A stretch of DNA of 64,000 nt from Pseudoips prasinana (GCA_951640165.1 OX621251.1:32574893-32638892); one strand, 5' to 3'; positions 49,603 to 61,232 are shown, counted from the stretch's first letter. The notes: generated from the letters alone by a model not told the origin. Numbers and translations: made by a program.

Positions 49603-49915
49603 TAATATAGACAGAACCATTGCCAATATGTATTACAAATATTAGACTGAAACTAGATAATTAGACTTAAACTAGATAATTAAACTTAAACACATAATCT
49701 CTTGACAATAACTTGATACGAGCTAGCTAAATATCATTGCTGTTACAAAATAAATTTTATTAATGTTTTAATACTATCAATACAATGTGTACCTAAATAT
49801 CTATGTTACAAGAAATAATAATATATACAACTATAATACTACAAACATGTTCTGACTATTAACAAGCGCTTTTTTAAAGTCTACGTGAATAAAAACCTTT
49901 TTTATTTTATTTTTT
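49603..49915 (+). mobile_element. R-F10 copy
   Basis: 'ccttaatatagacagaacca' to 'gtctacgtgaataaaaacct' and a T/A-rich tail. Confidence 0.78.
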
Positions 49916-50032
49916 TTTATTTATACACTTTTGACAAAATCTATAGTGAAAGTAAGCAATACAATAAAAATCTATTACAATTTTGTTTGGAACTGTTTTT
50001 AGAACATAAAAGAATATACTTCTGGTTGAATT

Positions 50033-50110
50033 TCGGCGACCAGTCTCAATAGAGAATAGCCAGTCTCCAAGTGTGTGCGAAAACACAGGGGCATTTTCTA
50101 TATATTACGA
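50033..50110 (-). mobile_element. SINE-E fragment
   Basis: 'atttcggcgaccagtctcaa' and 'gcgaaaacacaggggcattt'. Confidence 0.55.
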
Positions 50111-50326
50111 CATTAAGTTCAGCGCAGGCATCAGAGAGGCTTCCTATCGTAGGTTTATCACACTACAATGTTGTAAGTGCATAAATCTGAATACATTCTA
50201 ACATTAATGTATATTTAGCTTCATGTGGTGACCAAACAACTGGATCGCATTCTAAGCGACTTTTCACAAGCACTTCGTGTCATTTGTCAAAGCACCGACG
50301 TTCGTAAATTGTTTCGCTCGTAAATA

Positions 50327-50642
50327 CAGACGCCAGCACATCCAGTGCCTCTAGCACGAGTTCCTGCAGTTTACTTACTCGATCACACGTACAGTTTCCT
50401 CTCATACATTCAATACCAGCGCCTCTCGCGGAAACTATTAAGAACTAAAACTCTGGTGCTCAATGTATGGGACGAAACTGTACGTGTGATCGAGTAAGTA
50501 AACTGCAGGAACTCGTGCTAGAGGCACAGATACCCAAATCTGTCATATTTTATATATTTTCAACTTTATTACATTAGCATAAGATTAACTTTCAATTAGG
50601 CAAATTTGACTGATTGGGGTAGCTTGATGTGCTGGCGTCTGT
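50327..50642. mobile_element. MITE-2 hosting another foldback element
   Basis: Starts CAGACGCCAGCACATC and ends GATGTGCTGGCGTCTG; TA at the left, TT at the right (one change). Interrupted after 'cacatccag' by the 50345-50527 palindrome. Confidence 0.85.
50345..50527. mobile_element. Foldback element MITE-3, 54-bp perfect arms
   Basis: The first 54 bp (starting 'gtgcctctagcacgagttcc') are the exact reverse complement of the last 54 bp; similarity continues with mismatches to about 75 bp per arm around a ~30-bp centre. CAG on both sides may be the target duplication. Confidence 0.88.
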
Positions 50643-50802
50643 TCATTCCTAAACTGCTGTATATTTCAGTTTATGCTTATGTTTGGCTTTTAGTGCTTAA
50701 GGCTGTAATATATTCACAAGCTTGATAATCCTAGGGTTATCGACAAAAAATAGTATATATCTTTAGTCCCAATATTCGCAAATCACCTTTAATATCACAA
50801 AA

Positions 50803-50965
50803 CTAGCTGTACCTTGCAGTTTCATCCGCGTTAAAGTTTTTAAATTATAGCCTAGGTAATATTCGTATATATAAGTTATATTAGCAGAAAGTTTCATCAA
50901 AATCCGTTTAGTAGTTTTTGCGTGAAAAAGTAACAAGCATCCATATATGCACACACAAATATTCG
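50803..50965 (-). mobile_element. Helitron-like fragment (-)
   Basis: 'ctagctgtaccttgcagttt' then 'catccgcgttaaa' mirror the 3' terminus; 'agtagtttttgcgtgaaaa' is typical of related short elements. Confidence 0.5.
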
Positions 50966-51049
50966 CCCTAAAATTGATTCAGCCGTACTCTCAAATTTTT
51001 TTGAAAGTACGTACGTAGTTTCTCATTTCGATTGATTGTAAAACTAAAA

Positions 51050-51270
51050 TGCTTCTATTCTCGGTAGAATACGTGCTAGCTCCCACAGCATCCTGAGTGT
51101 ATTGTGTGATAGATGGGACAGCCCCATGCTGGCTCACTGGATACGGCTGCACACGTGGGTGTCAGCCGTTTCAACTTTTGTATAAGAGTCTCTTTTACTA
51201 ACACTAGGTTGAGACTTTTACTAACAAGATATGGAAATTTATTCTGAAATAAATGATTAATAATAATAAA
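51050..51270 (+). pseudogene. LINE C-terminus remnant with tail
   Basis: 'ASILGRIRASSHSILSVLCD' and 'RWDSPMLAHWIRLHTWVSAV', then UTR 'ctgaaataaatgattaataa' and ATA repeats. Same UTR end at about 58665-58690. Confidence 0.55.
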
Positions 51271-51373
51271 CTAAATGCTTAAGAGAAGCAATGTACGAGG
51301 ACCACGTATAAACCTAGAGCGACAATTGCACAAAATGTCCTTAAAGACAAACTATCTCATGCTACTCCAGTCA

Positions 51374-51778
51374 GTAATGGACCAAAGCCGTTGGATGCGA
51401 GTAGCATAAGACCGGCCATTGTGGAGATTTTTGGGAGATGCCTTTGGTTTTTTTTTTATATAAAAGGGAGGCAAACGAGTTGACACTCGTAACACCAGAG
51501 GAGTCGCGGGTGCGTTGCGGCTTTTAAGACTCAGCAAACAAGTGTTGCTGACCCTTCCCCCCACCCCAATGAGCTCTGGCGACCTTACTCAGGCGCAGAA
51601 ACACAACATAAAAATTATTAATGTTATTATTAAGGAATGTCTTCTGTAAGGTGGAGGTACTTCCCCAGTCGGGCTACTTTTTGAGCGAATGATCTCTGTG
51701 CCCTACCTCTCTTAAACGACTCTCTCTTGCCACTCTTGTTCAGTATTGGACGTCTTTCGGTTGATATGATGATGATAA
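51374..51778 (+). mobile_element. RTE-like LINE end split by R-F12
   Basis: 'gccgttggatgcgagtagca', 'gtggagatttttgggagatg'; after R-F12 (about 51450-51735) it resumes 'ttcagtattggacgtctttc' and the ATG tail. Confidence 0.7.
51450..51735 (+). repeat. R-F12 copy inside the RTE end
   Basis: 'aacaccagaggagtcgcggg', 'gttgctgacccttcccccca', 'tgaatgatctctgtgcccta'-like end. Confidence 0.65.
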
Positions 51779-52179
51779 TGAAGGTGTTATTCAGGTTTGT
51801 TGATTTTATTGTGTAAGGTTAACTTACTGCATATTTTTACCATACAACTTTACTATACTACGCAGTACTCGGCGTGACAACACTACGTAGTAATGACTTA
51901 TCGCGATATAAACGATATAATGTTCGCTGAAAACAAGCTTTTGCTTTTGTCTATATAATTAATTAACATAAGTAATGTAGTAATATGTATGTATCTTATA
52001 CCTTCATACATACAAAAGATACTTGTGTACCTAATGATGCTTGAAATTCACATTCTTCGCTTATCTTTTGTTTTTATGGAGATTCTATCACTTTTAATTC
52101 TTTAGCTTAACCTCTCACACAAAACTGGAGTGCCCGAAGTCTCAATTACTTAACAAAGTTTAATTATGTATGTATTTAT
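51779..52179. other. Gap: nothing recognised
   Basis: About 400 bp, AT-rich. Confidence 0.4.
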
Positions 52180-52375
52180 GTATATGTGTATTTTTATGGT
52201 ATGTATGTATATCATCCTACACACTCATATCTTCTCTCTTCCAAAATCTCCTCTTGCAGGTCTACTGGAAGAGATTTCTTTAGAAATAAGTAGTACCTTT
52301 GTACAATGTCTTGTCTTGTTTATTCTTTCTTTCTTTTATACTTTTAGTGTGTACATAAATTGGAAATAAATAAAT
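52180..52375 (+). repeat. R-F16 (LINE-3'-end-like repeat)
   Basis: 'ctcttgcaggtctactggaa', 'gagatttctttagaaata', 'agtgtgtacataaattggaa', AATAAATAAATAAA tail. Compare 60800-60985. Confidence 0.5.
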
Positions 52376-52387
52376 AAAGTTTAAGTT

Positions 52388-52515
52388 AGGTACACACGGC
52401 TACATATCAAGCTATACATTTCCTATATAAGCTGATCCCGGGTTGTATAGGATTCCCATACAATGAGAGGTCAGCTTATATTGGAACTATATAGCTTGAT
52501 ATGTAGCCGTGCATA
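52388..52515. mobile_element. MITE-1, uninterrupted copy
   Basis: 'cacggctacatatcaagcta' at the left and its inverse 'tagcttgatatgtagccgtg' at the right; arms about 45 bp with a few changes; centre about 35 bp. Confidence 0.85.
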
Positions 52516-52524
52516 CAATCATCA

Positions 52525-52770
52525 ACATCATAACATCTGTAGGAATCCCACTGCTGGACAAAAGCCTCCCCCAAGAATCATATTGGGATATATGCCATAA
52601 TCGCCACGCTTGGCAGACGGGTTGGCGATCGCAGTAAGATGATCATAGTACTCAGAAAGAAGCTGCTACCCGTCCCCTGGTAGATATTCCTTCAGGTCAA
52701 CTTGTATGCCCCCTCACGGAATGAGATGGGGTGAAGATATTCTGATATTCGCCGCCGTACTACACAGCAA
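52525..52770 (-). mobile_element. RT-SINE copy
   Basis: 'cccactgctggacaaaagcc', 'cgccacgcttggcagacggg', 'ggaatgagatggggtgaaga'. Confidence 0.75.
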
Positions 52771-53049
52771 AGGTACTTAAGTACAATAATGAGCTTCAAA
52801 GACTGTGTTTTCGGAAAGACCTTATATGAATTTTTACATTTATAACTGTCGTACTAATTTACAATTATTGTAACTCATGTTAATACAATCAATGCCATAT
52901 TGGTGTATCAGTACGGTGTTGTTGTAAATGCCATGTGAACTTTGCCCTCAATACTGACCTTGTTTCGTACCGATATGTATATAGACGGTAAAATAATATG
53001 AAGGTGTAGTGTCTATACTGAACCTATTTTTATAAATAACTATTTAAGG

Positions 53050-53370
53050 GTAAAAAGGGTACACTTCACGGATGACCTATCGGTAATAGTGCCCAATGAT
53101 GATAGGCAGATATCATATGAGTCGAAAATAGGTAAAACAGTACAGACCATCTTAGACTGGCTGCACTCACATAATTTATATGCAAATATAGCAAAAATGA
53201 AATACATTACATTTCGAACATACAATTACAAAGACTATAATATTAATGTTAAGATAGGGGACCAAACCATAACACAAACGAATAATATAAAATTTTTAGG
53301 TATCACCTTAGACCATTTTTGCCATTGGATAGAACACATTAACGGTATTTGTAATAAATAAAGGTTAAAA
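53050..53370 (+). pseudogene. LINE RT fragment with mutated active site
   Basis: Open frame: 'FTDDLSVIVPNDDRQISYES' (FADD changed to FTDD), 'LDWLHSHNLYANIAKMKYIT' and 'NNIKFLGITLDHFCHWIEHI'. CR1/Jockey-like; truncated on both sides. Confidence 0.7.
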
Positions 53371-53462
53371 ATAAAACAGAATTACAATTGCATAGATTTA
53401 TTGCTTTTTAGAATTTAAGTATTAAGTTAAACCAACGAAATTTTCTACTAGTTTACTTTTTA

Positions 53463-53650
53463 TAGACGTCCGTTACTGGATGAAGTCCTTCCCCGTGGAT
53501 CTCCATGAAGGCTTGTCTTGCGTTAGCCATATTCATTGGCTTCAAGCGGCCCTCACGTGTTCACTGCCCCACCTTGTGGAAGACGTGACTTCAGGTTCCT
53601 TTTCGATAGTCGACAGCAATACTCTCACAGTAATGAGATTTGTTGCGTGT
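53463..53650 (-). mobile_element. Decayed RTE-like LINE end
   Basis: 'gatgaagtccttccccgtgg', 'gatctccatgaaggcttgtc', 'ctgccccaccttgtggaaga' follow the order of the RTE 3' end but are highly diverged. Confidence 0.45.
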
Positions 53651-53689
53651 TATACCATCCATCCTGTAGGGGACGTAGGAAATATAAAC

Positions 53690-53955
53690 TATAAATTTCG
53701 ATAATTAAACCTAAACATAATCACCTTGACAATAACTTAATACAAGCTAGCTAAATATGATTACTATTATATAATAAATTTTGTAAATGTATTAATAATC
53801 CGTGTACCTAAATATCTATAAGTAACTAGTAATAATTATGTATACCTACTTAACTATATTACAACACACATGCCTGACAATTTACAAGGGCTTTTTTAAA
53901 GTCTACGTGAATAAAAACCATTGATATACAATGATAAAAACCTTTTTTATTTTAT
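53690..53955 (+). mobile_element. R-F10 copy
   Basis: 'ccttgacaataacttaatac', 'gtctacgtgaataaaaacca' and tail. Confidence 0.72.
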
Positions 53956-54040
53956 TTTAGTAAAGACGCGGGCCATGATTGTGTGATCTTCTTTAATATT
54001 AATAAGACGACGCTAAAAGTAGATCGAGGTGGGGCATATA

Positions 54041-54258
54041 CCTAGTTATAATAATGTCTTCCTAGCCGATTTCGGCCAAGGCGGCCAGTCTCAATGGAGA
54101 CCAGCCCATCTGTGCGTGACATATTATAGTGTACAATAACAGTGGCACTTTTTATTCCATCACTCCGATCCGATTAGACGTCGAGCGACACGACCGGAAA
54201 GAGGCCAGGTAGAGGGTCGCTGGATTTACGTGCTCTCCGAGGCACGAGGTTGATGATG
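54041..54258 (-). mobile_element. SINE-E, truncated
   Basis: 'cctagccgatttcggccaag', 'cgacacgaccggaaagaggc', 'acgtgctctccgaggcacga', then GAT repeats. The tRNA-like head is missing. Confidence 0.7.
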
Positions 54259-54264
54259 ATGATG

Positions 54265-54688
54265 ATGTCCTCCCGACCGAATTTCGGCCACGGCGGCCAG
54301 TCTTAATGGAGACTAGCCAATTGGCTAGTCTCCATTAAGACTGGCCAATTGGTTAGTCTCCATTAAGACTGGCCGCGCAATTGCGCATGACATATTATAG
54401 TGCACAAGTATGTTCGCAAACACAGGGGCACTTTCTATTCCATCACTCTCATGATCCGATGGGACGCCTAGCGACACGACCGGAAAGAGTTCAGGTACAG
54501 GACCCACGGCTTTACGTACTCTCCGAGGCATGAGGGTATAATACCGCTAACTCCCAGACTTCGGGCTGATATTGAAAAATATTCTTAACAGAAAAATCTT
54601 AATATCACTTTTTGGTCCGATCCGGGATTTGAACCCAGGAACTCTTTATCTGCGGTTGAACATGCTACCGCTAGACCAACCAGACCAA
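54265..54688 (-). mobile_element. SINE-E with palindromic expansion
   Basis: Full body plus reversed tRNA-like head ('gggatttgaacccaggaact', 'gctaccgctagaccaacc'). Near its 3' end the block 'ggccagtcttaatggagact' is present three times in alternating orientation (54295-54374). Confidence 0.82.
54295..54346. repeat. Perfect 52-bp palindrome
   Basis: 54295-54320 is the exact reverse complement of 54321-54346 with no spacer (centre CCAATTGG). Confidence 0.93.
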
Positions 54689-54690
54689 GA

Positions 54691-55106
54691 GTGACCAGCA
54701 TAATGCGTAATGTAACATGGTATAGCTCTAATATAGCGCTAATAGCTGTTTTAGTGGCGTCGGTTTACTTTTGTCTGACCAATTTAGCGCTTGCCTTCCG
54801 TGATACCCAAGTACTATTAAAATCATTAGTTAAATCCATCTAAGTGGCAACAATTATGGTTTAACAAAGCGTTGAGTGGTACAATGTGTTTTTGCAATTA
54901 TATGACTAATAAACAGGTGCTTTCCTACTGGCTATTTTTACAGATGCTAGAAATTGCACTAGTTTGAAAATCGACCAATGAGGGTATTGCCAAAGATATA
55001 GACATTAAAGACAAATAATAATAACAATAATCTATTCTTATTTATGGCTCTCAGTTTGTCAGTGTGTCAAAAGCATGGTAGTGTGTGAAATTAATTATTA
55101 TCATTT
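54691..55106. other. Gap: nothing recognised
   Basis: About 415 bp, no supported feature. Confidence 0.4.
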
Positions 55107-55213
55107 TTTTAAGACAATTCCCGCACTATGGAATTTAATGCCTGTGTCGCGGGGTAGTTTACAAAAATATAATAGATGGATACAAATTACATCCAGACTC
55201 AGAACAACTGAAA
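55107..55213 (-). mobile_element. SINE-D 3' fragment
   Basis: 'acaattcccgcactatggaa', 'gtgtcgcggggtagtttaca', 'catccagactcagaacaact'. Confidence 0.65.
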
Positions 55214-55825
55214 CTACTATACTAATATTGAAATATCTGTACGTAAATTTTCAAAGACATTGTCCACATTAGGGAAGTGTAAATCTTTCTTCGTAGATTG
55301 CTTTATAATAATCCCTTAATATTTATTTTAGTTTGTAAGAAATTTTTTAGATATTTTATTTAATTTGTGATAGTACCTAATGATTTCGGTTCTTATCTAG
55401 CTTATTTAAGTTAATGTCAAAGTTATTATGTATAGGTTAAATTTTAAGGTATTAAGGTAAGCTTTCAATATTAAGGGTGAAACTTAAAGATGAACGCATT
55501 TTTAAAATGAGTGAAGTCGTTCAGGAGTTTTTCCATTACAAAAAACAGAACTCAAATAATTTCTCTTTAATTATAAAGAGTTATCAGATGTTATCACAAT
55601 TAATATTAATTCATTGTGATAACAAGGCACAATTGCCGTCAAATACTTAAGCAGTAGCTTATTATTTAATGAATGCAGAGTGGATTGATTATATTCAGTC
55701 ACTTGTATGCCATACATAATTAATAAGTAAGTACATTACAAATGAATGGGGTCGCGGTTTGTGTTAGAGGAAGCAGGCCTTGTCATTTCAGTATTTCTCC
55801 AAGTGTAAAGTCACAACTATTTTGC
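55214..55825. other. Gap: AT-rich with one small hairpin
   Basis: About 610 bp. 'gttatcacaat' and 'attgtgataac' near 55588-55622 pair as an 11-bp stem. No gene seen. Confidence 0.45.
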
Positions 55826-56062
55826 TGTGTGATGACGGCATAGAATATCATCACCTCATCTCATCCCGTGAGGAGCGTAGAAATCGTCCGAGGGCATACC
55901 TACTAGAGACGGGCGGTAGCGTTTTTCGGTGAACTATGACCGTCTTACTGCGATCGCCATCCCGTCTGCCGAGCGTGGCGATTATGGCATATCCCCGCAT
56001 TCTTTGGGGAGGCTTTTGTCCAGCAGTGGACGTACTTTGGCTGACATGATGATGATGATGAA
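55826..56062 (+). mobile_element. RT-SINE copy
   Basis: 'gtgatgacggcatagaatat', 'gcgatcgccatcccgtctgc', 'ggggaggcttttgtccagca', 'ggctgacatgatgatgatga'. Confidence 0.8.
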
Positions 56063-56260
56063 AGTTATAATTTATAAATAAACAAATATATTGGGACAAC
56101 TTACAAACTGCATAACTGTAATGTTAAGATTGTTAAAATATAAAATAAAAGAAATATAGTAAAAAAAGTTTTTATTCACATAGGCTCGCAAAGCATGCTC
56201 AAAGTGAAATGTTGCTACCGTTCCGCGCTACCTAAAGGCATCTTTAAACTGAGTTTTAAA

Positions 56261-57609
56261 TCACAATAAAAACATCAAAATAAAAAGTTACAATTAATTT
56301 ATTTAAACATAGTGTATGATCTCTTCTCGGAAGCATTTATCGCACGCACAGTGCTCCAAACAAATCTTTTGTGTGGACAGAATGTGTGAAAGAGACAGAA
56401 AAAATCGCAATCATTTGTCCATCAGACACAATGCGCGACCGTTACCTGCTGTAATGCGGAGCTATAACCATGAGTTGGCGAAAGATTTGAGGTGTAAAAG
56501 CAATATGCATTACAAACCTTTCAAATGAGAGGCATTTTATCTTGTTTTTTGTTCACAGCAATTTAAGTTATTTGCATGTATACAATTATAAGTTTTAACT
56601 TACTAACTAATTGCCTGATAGATTCGCAACCTGCCCAAATCTTGACGCTTGAAAAAAACTTTATTCCAACTTTTCCAATTATTTATTTTATTGGATACAG
56701 ATTTTTTTTTTAAGTGAACAATGTGAAAAATATATTGTTATTGGATTAATATACAGTGTGATTTGATGAATATAAATAGAAAGTCATGTGACAGGAAGAA
56801 CCTCACAAAATTCCAACTAACAATATAGTTTTTGATGTCTTACTATATCGGAGTAGGTATTGAACTTGTTTTTTTTATTAATATTTGTATGATTCTTAAA
56901 CCTACAGATGGTAAGCAAATCTTTCATAAATTTCATTTATATATAATTTGTTAGTCTAGTATCTATCTATTAATATCTATTAATATTATACAATATTATA
57001 CTAGTAATAATTGAATTTAATGTAATTATTGTTATATAAATAAAATCTATAATATTATACTAGGCCTAGTTTGTTAATCAGATCGAGCCCATGATTACAT
57101 CAAGTAAACATTATCATTGTAAAAAAATAAAAGCTGGCAATATCATCATATTATTATGTTTCTATGCATATCATATTATTATGTTTCTTTACAAAGTAGG
57201 TATGGAATATAATCCTTCTTGTATCTATGAATAACTTGCAATTTTCTTAATCATCAACCACTATGTCTGCCAAAATCTCATGGTTTAAGCTCTGCTATAA
57301 TGCAGGATACTAAATAATTACACATTCGCAAATGTACGGTACTGTATTGAAAATGACACACTTTCTGTAGTACGTTGCACTGTGGCCAGTTTGTTAAACT
57401 GTGGAAAAATTTCACTGTATTTTTTGTGCAACAGATTTAGGTTAAGATACAATGATGTCTCGGTCTGTGATTGGTATTGAGTAAACACTTAGTCTGCATT
57501 GTTCTCCTTCGTAAACATTTCTTACATGTAAAGTTTTACGACCCTATGATGACGGGACAATGTATATGGTGGCGTAAATTAAAGTCAGTAAATACCGGGA
57601 ATTCTATTT
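56261..57609. other. Gap: 1.3 kb AT-rich, nothing recognised
   Basis: Largely low-complexity A/T sequence. A 70-codon + frame at 56316-56528 has no recognisable domain. Confidence 0.4.
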
Positions 57610-57621
57610 GTACATAGGTAA

Positions 57622-57872
57622 TAATAATATCCTAAGACATTATTTACACGGCCATCTGATCCCAAACTAATCAAAACTTGTATTATGGAAACCAGAAAAC
57701 TGATATACTACATATACTACTTTTCTTTTATAAATACTTACTTATATAAATAATTACACCCAGACATACAGACAGACATGTTCATGCACACAAATATCTG
57801 TCCTAGGTGGGAATCGAACCCACGACCGCCTCCGTGAAAAGCAAGCAGTTGCCAACCACGCTAACAGGCCCG
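57622..57872 (-). mobile_element. SINE-B, near full-length
   Basis: 'atctgatcccaaactaatca', 'ataattacacccagacatac', 'gaatcgaacccacgaccgcc', 'accacgctaacaggcccgtc'. Confidence 0.82.
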
Positions 57873-57985
57873 TCAATATGGGAAATGATTCACACACGAC
57901 CATCTGATCCCGAAATAAGCAGAGCGTGGTACCACGAGTATGATATACTACATACACTACTTTTATTTTGTAAATACATACTTAT
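57873..57985 (-). mobile_element. SINE-B 3' half, adjacent copy
   Basis: 'gaccatctgatcccgaaata' and 'tacatacactacttttattt'. The second copy lies directly next to the first. Confidence 0.6.
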
Positions 57986-58129
57986 AAAACGAAAAATTAA
58001 ATCGTTTTTTTTTCACATAGACTTTTTAATGCATTTGTAAATAGCCAGAACATTAATAATACTTATAGTATTACAAATTAACTATTAATTCTATACCTAA
58101 AATTAATTAATTAATCCTATTAATGGTTG

Positions 58130-58464
58130 GAGTGGGGACTCCGGCCGCCCTTGTTCTTAAGGAGGTGAGCCTGGGAAGAGGTTGTGGCAGCTGCAAGTCG
58201 CCTATGCATAAAATATGCAACGGGGGCTTTACGCCCCGGGAGGAGTCTATTTGAGACGCATAGGTGCAACAGTGGTGGTTCCGGGTGGCAATCGTTTCGA
58301 GTTCCCGGAGCCATCACTTTATGCATCTAGAGGCTAGGCTGCCGTGGTGGTTTTAGTGAGTAACCCTGAGGACTCCCACATACCCCGTCGTGTCCCCCAA
58401 ACGGCGCGCACCTATAAAAGGTTTCCACCACGAAACTAAAAAATTCAAAAAACAAAAAAAAGGT
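58130..58464 (+). mobile_element. R-F13 copy
   Basis: 'gctgcaagtcgcctatgcat', 'ggtggttccgggtggcaatc', 'tcgagttcccggagccatca', 'aaaggtttccaccacgaaac' and A-rich tail. Confidence 0.68.
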
Positions 58465-58721
58465 AGTAATAGATTGTTAGATCGTGACTTATATCTGATC
58501 ACACAATCTGTTCTAGATATTAAGTACTAACATATTATTATGCTAATGTAATTGTAACTTACATGATTTTTATATTACCTATTTAATTTTTATATTATTT
58601 TAATTGATTTTTATTGATACTAACATAGAATAAGTGTATTGTTACTAAGAAAATGGACCCTTCCTTGGACTGAAAATAAATGATTAATAATAAAAAAAAT
58701 ATATATAATTTAATTGATGAT

Positions 58722-58845
58722 AGATAATTTCATCCAGACTCAGGACAAAAGGATACGTTCATGCCTTAGAGCATATTTTAGATAGCTGTGGTTCACGCAC
58801 ACAGATATCTGTTTCTGTCCTGGGTGGGAAACGAACCCCGCCAAA
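58722..58845 (-). mobile_element. SINE-B head fragment
   Basis: 'tcatccagactcaggacaaa', 'gtcctgggtgggaaacgaac'. Confidence 0.5.
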
Positions 58846-58952
58846 CACTGAATTCCCGGGATCTATAATTGTGTTCACCGTACAATAAGATTCATTAAAG
58901 ACTAATTAATTTCGTTTCAGCTGGTGGTAGAGAACGCACTGAGTTAAAATAA

Positions 58953-59235
58953 AATAATAAAATAAAAAAGGTTTTTATTCACGTAGACTTTAAAAAAGCG
59001 CTTGTTAATAGTCAGAACATGTTTGTAGTAATACAATTATTATTTCTAGTTACTTATTACAGATATTTAGGTACACGGAATGTTAAAACATTTATACAAT
59101 TTATAATGGTAGTGATATTTAGCTAGCTTGTATTAAGTTATTGTCAAGGAGATTAAGTTTAGGTTTAATTATTGAAATTTATATTTTACTACATATTGTC
59201 TGAATGGTTCTGTCTATATTAAGGTATGAATTCAG
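58953..59235 (-). mobile_element. R-F10 copy
   Basis: 'aggtttttattcacgtagac', 'cagaacatgtttgtagtaat', 'ggttctgtctatattaaggt'. Confidence 0.8.
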
Positions 59236-59660
59236 TATTATTATTCAGTATGTTATTCCGATTGATCTATTCAGTTGGGCAGCTTTCGATCTGGTAGCGG
59301 AATTAAATTGTAACCGTCAAAATAAGCACAATGATTATTTATTGTTTTTAAAGGAATGATAAATATTTCTATTAAAGACGTCGTCCGCACTTTACCGCGT
59401 TGTATCGCGGGGGATTTTACACGCTTGCATTTCACGCGCACAAAAATATAATCTGCTCTAACAATAACTAATATAGATCGCAAAAATCCGAAACGATAAA
59501 ACTCAATACTAAGTTTATGAAAGTAATTCAAAACATACATATATAGACTCACGCCTGTTTCTCAGAGTGTTAGGCAGAGACAACGGATTTCCATTTGTCA
59601 CGATCTTTGCACACCTTTTGATAATGAATGTGTGTTTCCCAAGATATTTATTTATTAGGT
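59236..59660. other. Gap: possible SINE-D trace only
   Basis: 'gtcgtccgcactttaccgcg' near 59378 vaguely resembles the SINE-D tail. Nothing firm. Confidence 0.3.
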
Positions 59661-59664
59661 ACTC

Positions 59665-59920
59665 ATTGTAGCCGTAGCCTAGTTGGTAGTGCTCCTGCCT
59701 ACGAAGCTGGTGGTCCTGGGTTCGAATCCCGGTAAGTGCAAATATTTGTGTGATGGGCACGAATATTTGTTTCTGAGTCATGGATGTTTTCTATGTATTT
59801 AAGTATTTATCTATCTATATAAGTATGTATATCGTCACCTGGTACCCATAGTACAAGCTTTGCTTAGTTTGGGGCTAGGATGGTCTGTGTGACATTGTCC
59901 CTAAATATTATTATTATTAT
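59665..59920 (+). mobile_element. SINE-A, full-length
   Basis: 'gccgtagcctagttggtagt', 'tgggttcgaatcccggtaag', 'caagctttgcttagtttggg', ATT tail. Confidence 0.88.
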
Positions 59921-60221
59921 AATTTGCTTACAAAATTCACCAATTTATCTTTCTATCTAGATAGGGAGATAACCGCGTGAAGCCGGGACGGTTCCTAGTT
60001 CATTTATAAGTCATCAAACATATAATACCTACATATTTTGTATCTTTGTATATTTTTAAAGTATATTCTCGGTAGTACATTACCAGGTAAACAATTGTAT
60101 ATATAATATCTGTCACTGATATTGACATAAACCGCAAAACTAAACCGCGGCAGTTTTTCCTGCCATTGTACTGCCAAGGCATTACTAGAAATCAGTATAT
60201 TTATACTTACTTTACCGTATT

Positions 60222-60290
60222 GGTTACTATAGTGTCAGAGTTGTTGAAGCCACCCAGTAGGCCTCTGACATGGTTATTTGACTGTTACAT
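60222..60290 (-). mobile_element. 5S-SINE 3' fragment
   Basis: 'agagttgttgaagccaccca' and 'gtaggcctctgacatggtta' match the distal body of 5S-SINE. Confidence 0.6.
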
Positions 60291-60799
60291 TATCATTTTT
60301 AATAGCGTTATTCATAATGCACATTAGAAAACATATAGGACTTCGGCAAATCCCGGCCTGTGATGGACAAAACTTTATTAAAATTTTAAAAAGATATTAT
60401 AATATTTAAAATAATAATAAATAATATGGAAAGTATACAAAATTCATTCCATGTTCTAATACAATATTGAAATCTTGTTGACCTTATACGCCTTATAATA
60501 CGTAAATCCCATGTTTTACATAAAAAATAAATATACAGAGCGATAGAATATAAGTATCCCTTCAAAATGCATATTGTTTTATTTATGTCCATTCCAGGCC
60601 ATGTTGGTATAGGCCGGTTGCTGATCTCCTTTAACCGTCCGGCAAATTTGGACTATCACCATCTACCAATTCGGGGTAGCCGCTCAGCGTAAAGGTGCGA
60701 ACTATTCATACTGGCATATCAAATTTAGGATTCTCTTGCTAACACTCTTCCGGAGGATATTATCAAAAATAATATATTTATCACAGTTCCTTAGTATAA
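60291..60799. other. Gap: nothing recognised
   Basis: About 500 bp without a supported feature. Confidence 0.4.
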
Positions 60800-60985
60800 T
60801 TTATTTGTTGCACTCCTGCTACTGTTTACTTTTCTTTCAGTTCCTATCCATCGAAAGCTTGTCTGGAAGAGATCGCGTAAGGCGATAAGACCGCCCATTG
60901 TACCTCATGTTCTTTATATTATATCCGATGTATTTTCTTTCCGCCTAAGTGTGTACAATAAAGAGTATTCTATCTATCTATCTAA
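60800..60985 (+). repeat. R-F16 copy
   Basis: 'gcttgtctggaagagatcgc', 'ggcgataagaccgcccattg', 'aagtgtgtacaataaagagt' and a CTAT-repeat end. Confidence 0.55.
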
Positions 60986-60987
60986 TA

Positions 60988-61232
60988 ATAATAATATAAT
61001 AATATCTTAGGAGATTATTACACACGGTCATCTGATCCAAAACTAAGCAGAGCTTGTACTATGGAAACTAGATAACTGATATACTACTTTTCTGTTGTAA
61101 ATACATATTTATATAGATAATTACACCCAGACTCAGGACAAACAGACATGCACACAAATAAAATGGGGGGAAATCGAACACACGACCTGCGGCGTGCAGT
61201 ATTTGCCAACCACGCCACAAGCCCGTCAAATC
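60988..61232 (-). mobile_element. SINE-B copy
   Basis: 'aactaagcagagcttgtact', 'ataattacacccagactcag', 'acgacctgcggcgtgcagta'. Confidence 0.8.

Noticed and set aside
53463..53704. 74-codon ORF near 53.5 kb as a gene
   Set aside because: It follows a decayed RTE 3' end on the opposite strand.
56316..56528. 70-codon ORF with Cys/His residues as a zinc-finger protein
   Set aside because: Cys/His spacing does not fit a known finger and there is no supporting context.
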